DNA of 14,099 nt from an uncultured Planctomycetaceae bacterium. Its GTDB lineage: Bacteria; Planctomycetota; Planctomycetia; Pirellulales; Pirellulaceae. Positions 14,041-14,099 of this stretch are shown piece by piece. The notes beneath the pieces were generated by a model. That model ran no database searches. It had not been told where the DNA came from and was given only the letters and a program-made list of their open reading frames with translations. Both the position numbers and the translations under genes were made by a program. Each line of letters opens with the position of its first letter. The stretch's first letter is position 1. Location of the stretch: the NCBI GenBank assembly GCA_903927685.1, contig CAIYOB010001525.1:1-14099 (forward strand), written 5' to 3'.

Positions 14041-14099
14041 ATGTTGACGCGGCAGCCGATTTTTCCCAACGTGATCGAACTCAACTATCAAGCCGGTCA
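14041..14099 (+). CDS. Start of an unidentified gene, cut by right edge
   Basis: The frame opens at ATG 14041 and runs off the window after 19 full codons (MLTRQPIFPNVIELNYQAG). GGGAG at 14031-14035 is five bases upstream and a good promoter precedes it, so a real start is likely. The residues recall the N-terminus of MBL-fold metallo-hydrolases of planctomycetes, but 19 residues are too few to assign a function and I leave it open. Confidence 0.6.
   Translation, partial: MLTRQPIFPNVIELNYQAG

Noticed and set aside
1..14099. CRISPR array, tRNA, prophage or transposase genes
   Set aside because: No regularly spaced repeats, cloverleaf sequences or mobile-element proteins were found by reading both strands; the only repeat family is the two-copy hairpin element.

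Overview
The window (about 65% GC, 14.1 kb) looks like chromosome from a planctomycete, probably of the Pirellula/Rhodopirellula type. The evidence is a HzsA-related LamG/beta-propeller/c-type-heme protein, a secreted discoidin-domain protein next to it, and a very large membrane Ser/Thr kinase with the N-terminal helical domain typical of planctomycete kinases. Housekeeping genes sit among these with wide spacers, and start codons are mixed (ATG, GTG). No tRNA, rRNA, CRISPR array, transposase or phage gene was seen.

Left part (1-9652), all on the minus strand. Read in the direction of transcription it holds: a 1163-aa transmembrane Ser/Thr protein kinase with a long alpha-helical C-terminal half (9652-6161); a six-TM histidine kinase (5802-4498); a HzsA-related secreted protein with LamG, beta-propeller and two CxxCH motifs (4383-787); and a discoidin-type secreted protein cut by the window edge (642-1). 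The two kinases each have a candidate promoter of the form TTGC(T/C)C-N16-TAAGAT. The histidine kinase also has a terminator-like hairpin plus T8 tract just before its start codon. This part reads as signalling plus periplasmic or cell-surface functions. Whether the genes form a single regulated system is not shown by the sequence.

Middle (9653-10383). A divergent promoter region precedes a 72-aa plus-strand protein of unknown function. A spacer between convergent genes follows and carries one copy of a non-coding inverted-repeat element. A second copy, about 90% identical, lies between the HzsA-related and discoidin genes, nearly 10 kb away.

Right part (10384-14099). rpsO (ribosomal protein S15) and pnp (polynucleotide phosphorylase) are on the minus strand in the classical rpsO-pnp order. 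smpB is divergent on the plus strand, followed by the first 19 codons of another plus-strand gene with a good promoter and ribosome binding site. The right part is RNA decay, ribosome and trans-translation housekeeping.

The items most worth following up are the dispersed hairpin element, the HzsA-related cytochrome-like protein in a genome that need not be anammox, the hairpin/T-tract in the histidine kinase leader, and the unidentified C-terminal half of the Ser/Thr kinase. I found no convincing evidence of a wholly new multi-gene system.
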